Position numbers and translations under genes: made by a program | Assembly (NCBI GenBank): GCA_034110465.1 | Contig: JAWUZD010000003.1 | Location: 124,001-188,000 of the forward strand | Length of the DNA stretch: 64,000 bases | Source: Aurantibacter sp034110465 | GTDB lineage: Bacteria; Bacteroidota; Bacteroidia; Flavobacteriales; Flavobacteriaceae | Reading direction: 5' to 3' | Notes under the pieces: model-generated | What the model saw: the letters and a program-made list of their open reading frames with translations, nothing else | What the model was told of the DNA's origin: nothing | Databases searched by the model: none | Shown: positions 52,857-61,369 of the stretch, piece after piece | Layout of the letters: each line of letters opens with the position of its first letter | Position numbering within the stretch: the stretch's first letter is position 1

Positions 52857-52884
52857 CTCTTTCCTTCGGAAAGAGTTAGAGATA
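52857..52884 (+). repeat. Intra-operon hairpin repeat 2 (before trpC)
   Basis: CTCTTTCC and GGAAAGAG form an 8-bp stem with a TTC loop, followed by TTAGAGATAGG; the stem ends 18 nt before the trpC ATG. Confidence 0.8.
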
Positions 52885-52893
52885 GGAAAAAAA

Positions 52894-53679
52894 ATGGATA
52901 TATTAACTAAAATAGTAAACGATAAACGTATAGAAGTTAATTTGCGCAAGCAGTTAATTCCAATCAAACAATTAGAGCTATCTGTATTATTTGAACGAGA
53001 AACATTTTCTTTAGCTAAAAAACTAAAAGAAAGTAGTATAGGAATAATTGCAGAACATAAGCGTAGATCGCCATCAAAACAAGTTATTAATCATAACTTA
53101 AACGTATTTGATGTTGCTAAAGGTTATGAAAATGCTGGTGTTTGTGGCATGTCTGTTTTAACCGATGGAAAATATTTTGGTGGAAGTTTAGACGATTTAT
53201 TAACTGCAAGAGCAAGTTGTAACTTACCTTTGTTACGTAAAGAATTTATAATAGACACGTATCAAATTTTAGAAGCTAAAGCCTATGGAGCAGATGTTAT
53301 TTTATTAATTGCGGCTATTTTAACAAAAAATGAGATTAAACAATTCTCAGAGTTTGCAAAAAGCTTAAAATTAGATGTGCTTTTAGAGGTTCATAACAAA
53401 GAAGAATTATATAAATCTATTATGCCTAGTATAGATATGCTTGGTGTAAATAATAGAAATTTAAAAACGTTTGAAGTTAGCTTAGACATCAGTAAGCAAT
53501 TAAGTGAGCTTATTCCAAACGATTTTGTAAAAGTATCCGAAAGTGGCATTAGCAGTATTGAAGCTATAAAAACATTACAACCTTATGGGTATAAAGGATT
53601 TTTAATAGGCGAAAACTTTATGAAAACGAATAACGCAGGAGAAAGTGCTGAAGCATTCATAAAACAAATCCCATCCTAA
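52894..53679 (+). CDS. trpC: Indole-3-glycerol phosphate synthase
   Basis: A 261-residue TIM barrel closing the indole ring with loss of CO2. Family blocks: GIIAEHKRRSPSKQVI (with the first catalytic Lys), VLTDGKYFGGSLDDL, LLRKEFIIDTYQI, ADVILLIAAIL, GVNNRNLKTF and VSESGI. The last codons (QIPS, then TAA) are formed by a CATCCTAAATCCTTCC word belonging to a palindromic repeat. Confidence 0.96.
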   Translation: MDILTKIVNDKRIEVNLRKQLIPIKQLELSVLFERETFSLAKKLKESSIGIIAEHKRRSPSKQVINHNLNVFDVAKGYENAGVCGMSVLTDGKYFGGSLDDLLTARASCNLPLLRKEFIIDTYQILEAKAYGADVILLIAAILTKNEIKQFSEFAKSLKLDVLLEVHNKEELYKSIMPSIDMLGVNNRNLKTFEVSLDISKQLSELIPNDFVKVSESGISSIEAIKTLQPYGYKGFLIGENFMKTNNAGESAEAFIKQIPS

Positions 53680-53680
53680 A

Positions 53681-53699
53681 TCCTTCCCGAAAGGAAGGA
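53681..53699. repeat. Palindrome at the trpC stop
   Basis: TCCTTCC, a CGAAA loop and GGAAGGA form a 7-bp hairpin beginning 2 nt after the trpC stop. It is different in sequence from the CTCTTTC units nearby but has the same form. Confidence 0.6.
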
Positions 53700-53742
53700 C
53701 TTTAAAAAGTATGGCTAACCAAATAAATTAAGTATAACAGTT

Positions 53743-53770
53743 CTCTTTCCATAGGAAAGAGTTAGAGATA
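53743..53770 (+). repeat. Intra-operon hairpin repeat 3 (before trpF)
   Basis: CTCTTTCC and GGAAAGAG with an ATA loop, followed by TTAGAGATA; the stem ends 17 nt before the trpF ATG. Confidence 0.8.
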
Positions 53771-53778
53771 TAAAAATT

Positions 53779-54408
53779 ATGAAATTAAAAGTATGTGGGA
53801 TGAAGCAAGAAAACAACATTTTAGATGTTGCAGATCTTGAACCAAATTATATGGGATTTATTTTCTATGAAAAATCTCCAAGAAATTTCAAGGAAATAAT
53901 TCCAGTATTACCAGAATGCATTGAAAAAGTTGGTGTTTTTGTAGATGCTACAATAGATTTTATAGTTTCTAAAGTAGAAGAACATAAACTTAATGGTGTA
54001 CAACTTCATGGAAATGAAACTCCAGAATTTTGTGAGCAATTAAAAGAATACGACATTCTAGTTATCAAAGTGTTTTCTATGAAAAACCAATTCGATTTTA
54101 AAGTTCTAGAACCTTACCAAGAGGTTTGCGACTATTATTTATTCGATACTAAAGGAAAAGAACCAGGCGGAAATGGCTACACATTTAACTGGAATTTGTT
54201 AAAAAAATACACCTATAACAAACCTTATTTTTTAAGTGGAGGCATAGGAATAGAAAATATGGACGCTTTACTATTATTCTTAAAACGACCAGAATCTCGT
54301 TTGTGTTGTACCATAGATGTTAATAGCAAATTCGAATCCTCACCTGCCTTTAAAGATATAACTCTATTAAAAGAGTTTAAATATCAATTAGCAAAACACG
54401 GATATTAA
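53779..54408 (+). CDS. trpF: Phosphoribosylanthranilate isomerase
   Basis: A 209-residue TIM barrel catalysing the Amadori rearrangement before TrpC. It begins KLKVCGMKQENNI with the catalytic Cys, and then has YMGFIFYEKSPR, GVFVDATIDF, VQLHGNETPEFC, YYLFDTKGKEPGGNGYTFNW with the catalytic Asp, and FLSGGIGIENM. It is a separate protein, not fused to TrpC as in enterobacteria. Confidence 0.95.
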   Translation: MKLKVCGMKQENNILDVADLEPNYMGFIFYEKSPRNFKEIIPVLPECIEKVGVFVDATIDFIVSKVEEHKLNGVQLHGNETPEFCEQLKEYDILVIKVFSMKNQFDFKVLEPYQEVCDYYLFDTKGKEPGGNGYTFNWNLLKKYTYNKPYFLSGGIGIENMDALLLFLKRPESRLCCTIDVNSKFESSPAFKDITLLKEFKYQLAKHGY

Positions 54409-54419
54409 AAAATAGTACT

Positions 54420-55601
54420 ATGATTTATAATATTGACGATAAAGGTTACTATGGCGATTTTGGTGGCGCATATATCCCTGAAATGCTTTACCCTAATGTT
54501 GAAAAATTACGTCAGAATTATTTAAAAATAATGGAAGAAGACTCTTTTAAAGAATCTTTTGACCAATTATTAAAAGATTACGTTGGTCGTCCTTCACCTT
54601 TATATTTTGCAAAACGTCTAAGCGAAAAATACAACACAAAAATCTACTTAAAAAGAGAAGATCTAAATCATACTGGCGCACATAAAATAAACAATACCAT
54701 TGGGCAAATCTTAATGGCACAACGTTTAGGAAAAACACGTGTAATTGCGGAAACTGGCGCAGGCCAACATGGCGTTGCTACCGCTACAGTTTGTGCGCTT
54801 ATGGGAATGGAATGCATTGTCTATATGGGTGAAATTGACATTGCAAGACAAGCACCAAACGTAGCACGTATGAAAATGCTTGGCGCAACAGTTATTCCTG
54901 CAAAATCAGGAAGCAGAACCTTAAAAGATGCCACAAACGAAGCTATTAGAGATTGGATTAATAACCCTATAGACACGCATTATATTATTGGTAGTGTTGT
55001 TGGACCGCATCCTTATCCGGATATGGTTGCACGTTTTCAGTCGGTAGTTTCCGAAGAAATCAAATGGCAATTAAAGGAAAAAGAAGGCACAGAAAAACCA
55101 GATTACATTATTGCATGTGTTGGTGGCGGATCTAATGCTGCAGGTGCTTTTTACCATTATTTAGAAGATACAGATGTAAAACTTATAGCAGTAGAAGCAG
55201 CCGGAAAAGGAGTTCATTCTGGAGAAAGTGCTGCAACTTCTGTTTTAGGCAAAGAAGGCATAATTCATGGTAGTAAAACGCTATTAATGCAAACAACAGA
55301 CGGACAAATTACCGAGCCTTATTCAATTTCAGCTGGATTAGATTATCCTGGCGTTGGACCAATGCACGCACATTTATATAAAACTGGTCGCGCAGAATTC
55401 ATTTCTATTACAGATGATGAAGCGATGAAAGCTGGTTTGGAACTCAGCAAATTAGAAGGTATTATTCCAGCTATAGAAACGTCTCACTCTTTAGCCATTT
55501 TTAAAGAAAAGCAATTTAAACCTACAGATATAATCATTATTAATTTATCTGGTAGAGGCGATAAAGATTTACAGAATTATATTGATTATTTCAATTTATA
55601 A
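54420..55601 (+). CDS. trpB: Tryptophan synthase beta chain
   Basis: A 393-residue PLP enzyme joining indole and serine. Lys89 in HTGAHKINN is the PLP lysine; ETGAGQHGVATATVCAL and CVGGGSNAAGAFYHY bind the cofactor phosphate, and GLDYPGVGPMHAHLY is the conserved COMM-domain-proximal segment. It is 11 bp after trpF and 12 bp before trpA; the alpha2-beta2 complex channels indole. Confidence 0.97.
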   Translation: MIYNIDDKGYYGDFGGAYIPEMLYPNVEKLRQNYLKIMEEDSFKESFDQLLKDYVGRPSPLYFAKRLSEKYNTKIYLKREDLNHTGAHKINNTIGQILMAQRLGKTRVIAETGAGQHGVATATVCALMGMECIVYMGEIDIARQAPNVARMKMLGATVIPAKSGSRTLKDATNEAIRDWINNPIDTHYIIGSVVGPHPYPDMVARFQSVVSEEIKWQLKEKEGTEKPDYIIACVGGGSNAAGAFYHYLEDTDVKLIAVEAAGKGVHSGESAATSVLGKEGIIHGSKTLLMQTTDGQITEPYSISAGLDYPGVGPMHAHLYKTGRAEFISITDDEAMKAGLELSKLEGIIPAIETSHSLAIFKEKQFKPTDIIIINLSGRGDKDLQNYIDYFNL

Positions 55602-55613
55602 AAGTCATTTTTA

Positions 55614-56378
55614 ATGAATAGAATAAACAAGAAACTACACGAAAACAAAAAATTATTATCTATATATTTTTCCGCAGGATTTCCAAGTTTAAACGATACG
55701 GTTTCGATTATACAAAATCTTGAGAAAAACAATGTAGATATGATTGAAATAGGATTACCATTTAGCGATCCTTTAGCAGATGGACCAACAATTCAAGAAA
55801 GTTCGACCATAGCTTTAAAAAACGGAATGACCACAGAAACGTTATTCAATCAATTAAAGGATATTAGAAAAACCGTTTCCATTCCTTTAATTATAATGGG
55901 TTATTTTAATCCTATGTTACAATATGGCGTAGAAGCATTTTGTAGAAAATGTCAAGAAGTTGGTATAGACGGCTTAATTATTCCTGATTTACCTGTAGAT
56001 GTTTATAATAAAGAATATAAAACTACTTTTGAAAAATACGGGTTAATAAATGTATTTTTAATTACGCCACAAACAAACGTAGAACGCATTAATTTTATAG
56101 ATTCTATTTCTAATGGATTTATTTACATGGTAAGTAGCGCAAGTGTAACAGGAAGCAGTTCTGGATTTGGAAAAGAACAAACCGATTACTTTAAGCGCAT
56201 AGCAGATATGAATCTTAAAAATCCACAAATTATAGGATTTGGAATTTCTGATAATGAAACATTCAAACAAGCTACCACTTATTCTAAAGGAGCAATTATT
56301 GGCTCTGCTTTTATTAAATATTTACATAAAAATGGAAATTCTAATATAGATGCATTCACTAAAAACATCTTAAACTAA
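55614..56378 (+). CDS. trpA: Tryptophan synthase alpha chain
   Basis: A 254-residue TIM barrel that cleaves indole-3-glycerol phosphate to indole. The catalytic Glu45 (MIEIGLPFSDP) and Asp56 (DPLADGPTIQ) are present, with IMGYFNPMLQYG and FIYMVSSASVTGS for the other loops. It is the last gene of the operon and is followed by a terminator. Confidence 0.96.
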   Translation: MNRINKKLHENKKLLSIYFSAGFPSLNDTVSIIQNLEKNNVDMIEIGLPFSDPLADGPTIQESSTIALKNGMTTETLFNQLKDIRKTVSIPLIIMGYFNPMLQYGVEAFCRKCQEVGIDGLIIPDLPVDVYNKEYKTTFEKYGLINVFLITPQTNVERINFIDSISNGFIYMVSSASVTGSSSGFGKEQTDYFKRIADMNLKNPQIIGFGISDNETFKQATTYSKGAIIGSAFIKYLHKNGNSNIDAFTKNILN

Positions 56379-56415
56379 GATTTACAACTATTTTAGTTTT
56401 TAAGCTAAAAACAAC

Positions 56416-56448
56416 CAAAAGCCTAAATTATTAATTAATTTAGGCTTT
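56416..56448 (+). terminator. trp operon terminator
   Basis: AAAAGCCTAAATT and AATTTAGGCTTTT form a 13-bp stem with a short AT loop and a T-rich end, between trpA and trmL. Confidence 0.85.
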
Positions 56449-56462
56449 TATTTATACAACCT

Positions 56463-56918
56463 ATGCCTTTAAATATTGTTTTAATAGAACCCGAAATTCC
56501 AAATAACACAGGAAACATTGGTAGACTAGCATTAGCCTCTGGTAGTAACCTACATTTAGTTAAGCCTTTTGGATTTGAACTTAGTGACAAACGTTTAAAA
56601 CGTTCAGGATTAGACTATTGGCAACACTTAAATGTTATTTATTACGACAATTTAGACGAGTTTTTAAATAAAAACAAAGAAGCTAATATGGTATTCTTAT
56701 CTAGTCACGGATCAAAAAAACATTGGGATATTAAATTTGAAGATAATTTGTTTTTAGTCTTTGGAAAAGAATCTGTTGGATTACCAAAAGATTTAATTGA
56801 TAATAAAAAAGACAAATTATTCAAAATCCCTTTATATCATGACAAAATTAGGAGTTTAAACTTAGCTAATGCTGTAGGAATTTGTGTTTATGAAGGATTA
56901 AGACAATTAGAATTATAA
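56463..56918 (+). CDS. trmL: tRNA (cytidine/uridine-34-2'-O)-methyltransferase TrmL
   Basis: A 151-residue SPOUT methyltransferase that modifies the wobble base of tRNA-Leu isoacceptors. Marks: LIEPEIPNNTGNIGRLALAS, HLVKPFGFEL, LVFGKESVGLP, and the trefoil-knot end IRSLNLANAVGICVYEGLRQ. Length is that of the family. Its stop overlaps the next start by one base (TAATG). Confidence 0.93.
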   Translation: MPLNIVLIEPEIPNNTGNIGRLALASGSNLHLVKPFGFELSDKRLKRSGLDYWQHLNVIYYDNLDEFLNKNKEANMVFLSSHGSKKHWDIKFEDNLFLVFGKESVGLPKDLIDNKKDKLFKIPLYHDKIRSLNLANAVGICVYEGLRQLEL

Positions 56919-58444
56919 TGAAAACTATAGTCGCTTTTTTTTATAGAAATAACAATTTAAATCTACTTTTAATATGTTCCATACTTTTAGTTTTCTATTA
57001 TCTATTAGTAAGTCCTTTTGGTTTAGCTATTTCTCCAGACTCTACATCATATCTTCAAGTTTCTAAATCACTTTTAAACGGAGAAGGTTTTTACAGCAAA
57101 ACTGGAGAGTTTGTAAAACATTGGCCACCAATTTATAGTATTCTTATTGCCACAACAGCAAAACTAACATTTACAAATGTTATAACTGCTGGCTTTATTT
57201 TAAATGGCATAACCTTAGTTGTCTCATATATTTATGGATTTAAAATATTAAAACTTCTAAAATTAGATCTAATACTTTGTTACAGCATTCCTTTTTTAAT
57301 GGTCACATCCAAAGCTTTTGTAATGATTGCTTTTATGCTTTCAGAAAGCTTATTTTTAGCTTTAGAATTAATAACGTTATTCTATTTTATCAAATGGCAA
57401 AAAAACTCAAATTTAAAAAGCCTTATTAGCTTTAGCTTACTTTGTAGTCTCTTATTAATTACCCGTTATGCTGCTGCTGGTATAATTGGAGGTTTTTTAA
57501 TTTTTGAATTATTTTTTGGAAAGAAAAACACATTACAAAATTTAAAAAATTGCTTCATAATAGTTATCATTAGTATTATAGGAATCTCTTCTTGGTTGAT
57601 TTATGTAAGACTAAAAACTGACGCTACGGAAGTTAGACGAATTGGAATTCACATTTTATCATTTAATAAATTTATTGGTCTTTTTATAAACACAGCCTTA
57701 ATGTTTATAAAAAAATCGTTTCTAGTTGTTGCTCTCTATCTACTCTTTACTCTTGGAATAATAATAAATCTAAAACAAATTAAAAACTATTCAAAAGAAT
57801 TAAAAACACATTTTAGCGAACACCAAAAACATCTTATTCTATTTACAACATTAAGTTTTGTTTATCTTATATTTATAATGATAAGTATGTCCTTTTTTGA
57901 CAAAGCTACGCCTCCCAACAGACGTATTCTTTCTTTAATCTTTCCATTTATTCTTTTTATTATAGCTATTTTATTTCATTTTTTGAAGATTATAAAACTT
58001 AATAAATTAGTTTATTTTGGACTAATTACTCTAGGAATTGGCATATTGAGTAATTCAACAACTATATGGAGTAATCAATATAAAAACGGACAACTATATT
58101 CAAAGAAAGAGTGGAAAAATTCAGAAATAGCTATTTATTTAAACAAAACCAATTTATTTAACAGCTATAGTAATGCACCAGACTTTTTAAATTTCAAAAC
58201 TCAAACAATTCATTATTATTTACCTTTTAAAATTACAAGATTAGAAAAAAAGAACACAAACTATAATGCAGAATTAAAAACTTTGAAACAAAATTTAAAA
58301 GATTCTACTTATATAGCCATCTATTTTAAGAGTATTAAAAGAACAAGTACAACACCTAAAGCTATTTTAAAAGATGAATTAAAAGAATTCCCTATTACTT
58401 ATTTTAAAGATGGTTTTATAATTGGACATATTAAACAAGAGTAA
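56918..58444 (+). CDS. GT39/ArnT-like membrane glycosyltransferase
   Basis: A 508-residue protein with about eleven membrane helices. ISPDSTSYLQVSKSLLNGEG and KHWPPIYSILI are the typical first-loop motifs of GT-C enzymes using polyprenyl-linked sugars, with an Asp in place of the catalytic acid, followed by a C-terminal soluble tail of about 110 residues. It is translationally coupled to trmL, with no glycan gene adjacent. Substrate is unknown. Confidence 0.75.
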   Translation: MKTIVAFFYRNNNLNLLLICSILLVFYYLLVSPFGLAISPDSTSYLQVSKSLLNGEGFYSKTGEFVKHWPPIYSILIATTAKLTFTNVITAGFILNGITLVVSYIYGFKILKLLKLDLILCYSIPFLMVTSKAFVMIAFMLSESLFLALELITLFYFIKWQKNSNLKSLISFSLLCSLLLITRYAAAGIIGGFLIFELFFGKKNTLQNLKNCFIIVIISIIGISSWLIYVRLKTDATEVRRIGIHILSFNKFIGLFINTALMFIKKSFLVVALYLLFTLGIIINLKQIKNYSKELKTHFSEHQKHLILFTTLSFVYLIFIMISMSFFDKATPPNRRILSLIFPFILFIIAILFHFLKIIKLNKLVYFGLITLGIGILSNSTTIWSNQYKNGQLYSKKEWKNSEIAIYLNKTNLFNSYSNAPDFLNFKTQTIHYYLPFKITRLEKKNTNYNAELKTLKQNLKDSTYIAIYFKSIKRTSTTPKAILKDELKEFPITYFKDGFIIGHIKQE

Positions 58445-58528
58445 AAATAAATCATACTCATTAAACCTTTTTAGAAAGTTGAGGTCTTAATAGTATAACA
58501 TTTAATTTAACCCCTTAACAAAAACATT

Positions 58529-58936
58529 ATGACATCAAGAATCTTAAAATTAAGCCTATTAACTTTAGCACTTTGTTCTTTTACTTTTGCTAATGCTCAA
58601 GACAAAGAAAAAAGAAACCCTGAAAGTATATTCAAAAAACTAGATACAAATGCAGACAGTTTCTTGTCACTAGAAGAGTTTAAAGCTCCAAGAGAAAAAG
58701 CAAAAGGTAAAATTGAAGCTAAATTTAAAAAAATAGACACAGACACTAATGGATCTATTTCTTTAAATGAGTTAAAAGCTCTGAAAAGAGAAAAAACTTC
58801 TAATCCAGAGCAACAAACTAAGCGTTTTGCCAAAATGGATGCAGATAAAAGCGGTGAACTTTCTATGGAAGAATTCAAAAAAGCTTTAGTTAAAATGAAA
58901 AAAAGAAAAGCTAGAAAAGAAACTGTTCAAGACTAA
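58529..58936 (+). CDS. Exported EF-hand protein
   Basis: A 135-residue protein with a signal peptide (MTSRILKLSLLTLALCSFTF, ANAQ) and three EF-hand loops: DTNADSFLSLEE, DTDTNGSISLNE and DADKSGELSMEE. Each has Asp or Asn at positions 1, 3 and 5 and Glu at 12, so calcium binding is likely. It is rich in Lys and probably periplasmic. A terminator follows. Confidence 0.9.
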   Translation: MTSRILKLSLLTLALCSFTFANAQDKEKRNPESIFKKLDTNADSFLSLEEFKAPREKAKGKIEAKFKKIDTDTNGSISLNELKALKREKTSNPEQQTKRFAKMDADKSGELSMEEFKKALVKMKKRKARKETVQD

Positions 58937-58961
58937 TTTTAGTTTAGCCCCAAATTCAAAG

Positions 58962-58989
58962 CTCTAAGCAATGCTTAGAGTTTTTTTTT
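58962..58989 (+). terminator. Intrinsic terminator after EF-hand gene
   Basis: CTCTAAGC, an AAT loop and GCTTAGAG, then nine Ts, 25 nt past the stop. Confidence 0.9.
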
Positions 58990-59002
58990 ATTTCTGTAAT
59001 TA

Positions 59003-59233
59003 TTATTTCTTGTTTTTTCTCAAAAACTTCAAATAAAAACCTTCAACTCTTGTTCTTGCCCAAGGCGTTCGTCGTAAAAACTTAAGGCTAGATTTTATAG
59101 TAGGATTAGATTTAAAACAATTCATTCTTAATTCCTCACCTAAATATTCCCAACCATAGAACTCGTGTAAATCGGTAACAATATCTGCTAATTTTATGCC
59201 GTGTAACGGATTATTAATTTGTGTTTCTGCCAT
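59003..59233 (-). CDS. VF530-type (DUF2132) DNA-binding protein
   Basis: A 76-residue protein of the VF530 family: NPLHGIKLADIVTDLHEFYG, WEYLGEELRMNCF and SSLKFLRRTPWARTRVEGFY are its conserved blocks. The family fold is a double-stranded DNA-binding helical bundle, physiological role unknown. It starts one base after the lipB stop and is probably cotranscribed with lipB. Confidence 0.9.
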   Translation of the reverse strand: MAETQINNPLHGIKLADIVTDLHEFYGWEYLGEELRMNCFKSNPTIKSSLKFLRRTPWARTRVEGFYLKFLRKNKK

Positions 59234-59234
59234 T

Positions 59235-59939
59235 TTATCCTTCTATAAATTCTGCTTCAAAAAGCGTTGTAAAATGTTTTAATATTTTAGATTTTACTTC
59301 AGATTCATCTACTTTTTCAACACCTAATTCTACATTTAATGAAGCTACTGCCTTACCTCTAATACCACAAGGAATAATATGATCAAAATAACCCAAGTTA
59401 GCATTTACATTTAGTGCAAATCCGTGCATTGTAACCCAACGACTTGCTCTTACGCCTAAAGCACAAATTTTACGAGCAAATGGTGTTCCTACATCTAACC
59501 AAACGCCAGTTTCTCCATCGCTTCTTGTAGCTTTAAGACCATATTCTTCTAAAGTTAAAATAATAACTTCTTCTAAAAACCGTAAATATTTATGTATATC
59601 AGTAAAAAAATTATCTAAATCTAAAATAGGATAACCCACAATTTGTCCTGGTCCGTGATAGGTAATATCTCCACCACGATTTATTTTATAAAAAGTAGCA
59701 CCTTTTTCTTTTAACTGGGTTTCATTTAAAAGCAAGTTACTTAAATCGCCACTTTTACCTAACGTATAAACGTGCGGATGTTCTACAAAAAAGAAATAAT
59801 TTTTGGTTTCTAAACCTGCATCTTCTCTCCTATTCTTAATTTTAGTATCTAAAATAGTCTTAAAAACAGATTCTTGATAATCCCAAGTTTCTTTAAAATC
59901 TTTAGTACCTAAGTCTTTTATGTAGACAAGTTTATTCAT
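59235..59939 (-). CDS. lipB: Octanoyl-ACP:protein N-octanoyltransferase
   Basis: A 234-residue LipB that transfers octanoyl from ACP to the lipoyl domains of dehydrogenase complexes. The catalytic pair is Lys157 (FARKICALGV) and Cys191 (HIIPCGIRG); RGGDITYHGPGQIVGYPILD is the signature. A TATCTTTG box ends 5 nt before the start codon, so the mRNA may be leaderless. Confidence 0.95.
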   Translation of the reverse strand: MNKLVYIKDLGTKDFKETWDYQESVFKTILDTKIKNRREDAGLETKNYFFFVEHPHVYTLGKSGDLSNLLLNETQLKEKGATFYKINRGGDITYHGPGQIVGYPILDLDNFFTDIHKYLRFLEEVIILTLEEYGLKATRSDGETGVWLDVGTPFARKICALGVRASRWVTMHGFALNVNANLGYFDHIIPCGIRGKAVASLNVELGVEKVDESEVKSKILKHFTTLFEAEFIEG

Positions 59940-59944
59940 TACTA

Positions 59945-59952
59945 CAAAGATA
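59945..59952 (-). promoter_or_regulatory. -7 box of lipB
   Basis: On the minus strand TATCTTTG, a perfect TAnnTTTG box, ends only 5 nt before the lipB ATG. Confidence 0.55.
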
Positions 59953-59956
59953 CAAT

Positions 59957-60115
59957 TTATCTCTTTGGATTATTCAAAATAATTAATGCCGCAATAACAC
60001 CAGGAATCCAACCTAAACACCATAAAATAAATACTATTAATATAGAACCACAACCTCTATCCAGAACAGCTAAAGGTGGACAAAATATGGATAATATAAC
60101 ACGCCAAAAACTCAT
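59957..60115 (-). CDS. YqaE/Pmp3 family small membrane protein
   Basis: A 52-residue protein reading MSFWRVILSIFCPPLAVLDR, then GCGSILIVFILWCLGWIPGV and an IAALIILNNPKR end. The FCPPLAV-x-RG-C pattern and the GWIPG turn between two helices define the YqaE/Pmp3 family, which includes stress- and salt-induced membrane proteins in bacteria, plants and yeast. It lies 17 nt before the lipB start on the same strand. It is short enough to be missed by length filters. Confidence 0.93.
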   Translation of the reverse strand: MSFWRVILSIFCPPLAVLDRGCGSILIVFILWCLGWIPGVIAALIILNNPKR

Positions 60116-60203
60116 AATTCTTCTTTTTATTTATAGGACGTGATTTTATGCTTTTTGTTACAATTCAAATTTGATATTTAATAATAAACACTATTTTAGT
60201 GCA

Positions 60204-61262
60204 ATGAGATATTTACATTATTTTGTTATTCTATTTTTAATTTCACTTTCTACAAATGCACAGCATAAGTTTGAAGGTTTTATAGATAATGTGACTTGGC
60301 AAAACAATGTTTACCTGTCTATAGTTGATGATTACCGAACCATTAACGGAATAAACAATGAGCAAATCATTTCTAAAACTACAACAGATAGTTTAGGTAG
60401 GTTTGAATTTTCGGGAGACTTATTAGAAGAAAAGCATCAACTTTACAAACTCCACGTGGATAACTGTAATAGCAATAAATTAGACGAAAATCATTTTATT
60501 GGTCATTGCAAAGACAGTAAAGACATCTTATTTATTGCAAAAAGTACAGATAGTATTAAGTTTCCATTGTCTTTTGATGAACAAATGTTTTGCGATATAA
60601 CTTCTAATAACTCAAAAAACACAGCTATTATTAAAGTTGATGGTTTAATAGAGGAAATGAAGTTTTCGTATTCAGAATATAATAGTAATGCTAACCGAAA
60701 GCTTAACAATAAGAAATGGTTTAAAACACTTCAGGATTTTGGAACAGAATTAGACGAACCTTTAGCTGAACTTTATATTTATTCATTTTTATCGGACAGA
60801 ACAAAGCCATTTCACGACTACTATCTTGAAGATCTAAAAACGAACTCATATTATACTGAATTACTTAATCGTTTAAAAACATCGTATCCAAATTCTAAAT
60901 ATGCAAATCAGTTTGAGTCAGAATTACAAATGGATCAATTTGGGATAAAAGATTTAGAAAACACAACTAAATTTAATTATGCCTATTTACTTTTTGGACT
61001 TTTATTAATTGCCATTGGACTTAATTTTTGGCAGTACTTCAATTCTAAAAAGCAAAAACGTGAGTCTAAAATTCAAACAAAATCACAATTAACCAAACAA
61101 GAACAGACTGTTTTAGACTTAATTTTAGAAGATAAATCCAATAAAGAAATTGCAGAAGCACTTTTTGTAAGCTTAAGCACAGTAAAATCTCATATAAACA
61201 ACATTTACAAAAAAGTAAATGCAAATTCTCGTACTGAGCTAAAAAACCTATTTAACAAGTAG
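60204..61262 (+). CDS. Membrane-anchored LuxR-type regulator with periplasmic domain
   Basis: A 352-residue protein from the ATG at 60204, opening a signal peptide (MRYLHYFVILFLISLSTNAQ); an in-frame ATG 11 codons upstream adds a polar stretch. About 245 residues without a known domain follow outside the membrane, then one helix (YLLFGLLLIAIGLNFWQYF) and a cytoplasmic LuxR HTH with LTKQEQTVLDLILEDKSNKE, IAEALFVSLSTVKSHINNIY and KKVNANSRTEL. It appears to be a one-component transmembrane regulator that senses an envelope signal. DUF1573 and unknown targets lie downstream. Confidence 0.85.
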   Translation: MRYLHYFVILFLISLSTNAQHKFEGFIDNVTWQNNVYLSIVDDYRTINGINNEQIISKTTTDSLGRFEFSGDLLEEKHQLYKLHVDNCNSNKLDENHFIGHCKDSKDILFIAKSTDSIKFPLSFDEQMFCDITSNNSKNTAIIKVDGLIEEMKFSYSEYNSNANRKLNNKKWFKTLQDFGTELDEPLAELYIYSFLSDRTKPFHDYYLEDLKTNSYYTELLNRLKTSYPNSKYANQFESELQMDQFGIKDLENTTKFNYAYLLFGLLLIAIGLNFWQYFNSKKQKRESKIQTKSQLTKQEQTVLDLILEDKSNKEIAEALFVSLSTVKSHINNIYKKVNANSRTELKNLFNK

Positions 61263-61369
61263 TTATAAAAATCAACCTAGGGTCTAGTCCCTATTTCCAA
61301 CCCTAAATTTCAAAAAAGACTTTGTTTTTCAAGAAGTTTGTCTGGTATTAATCACATAAACAATTTATT

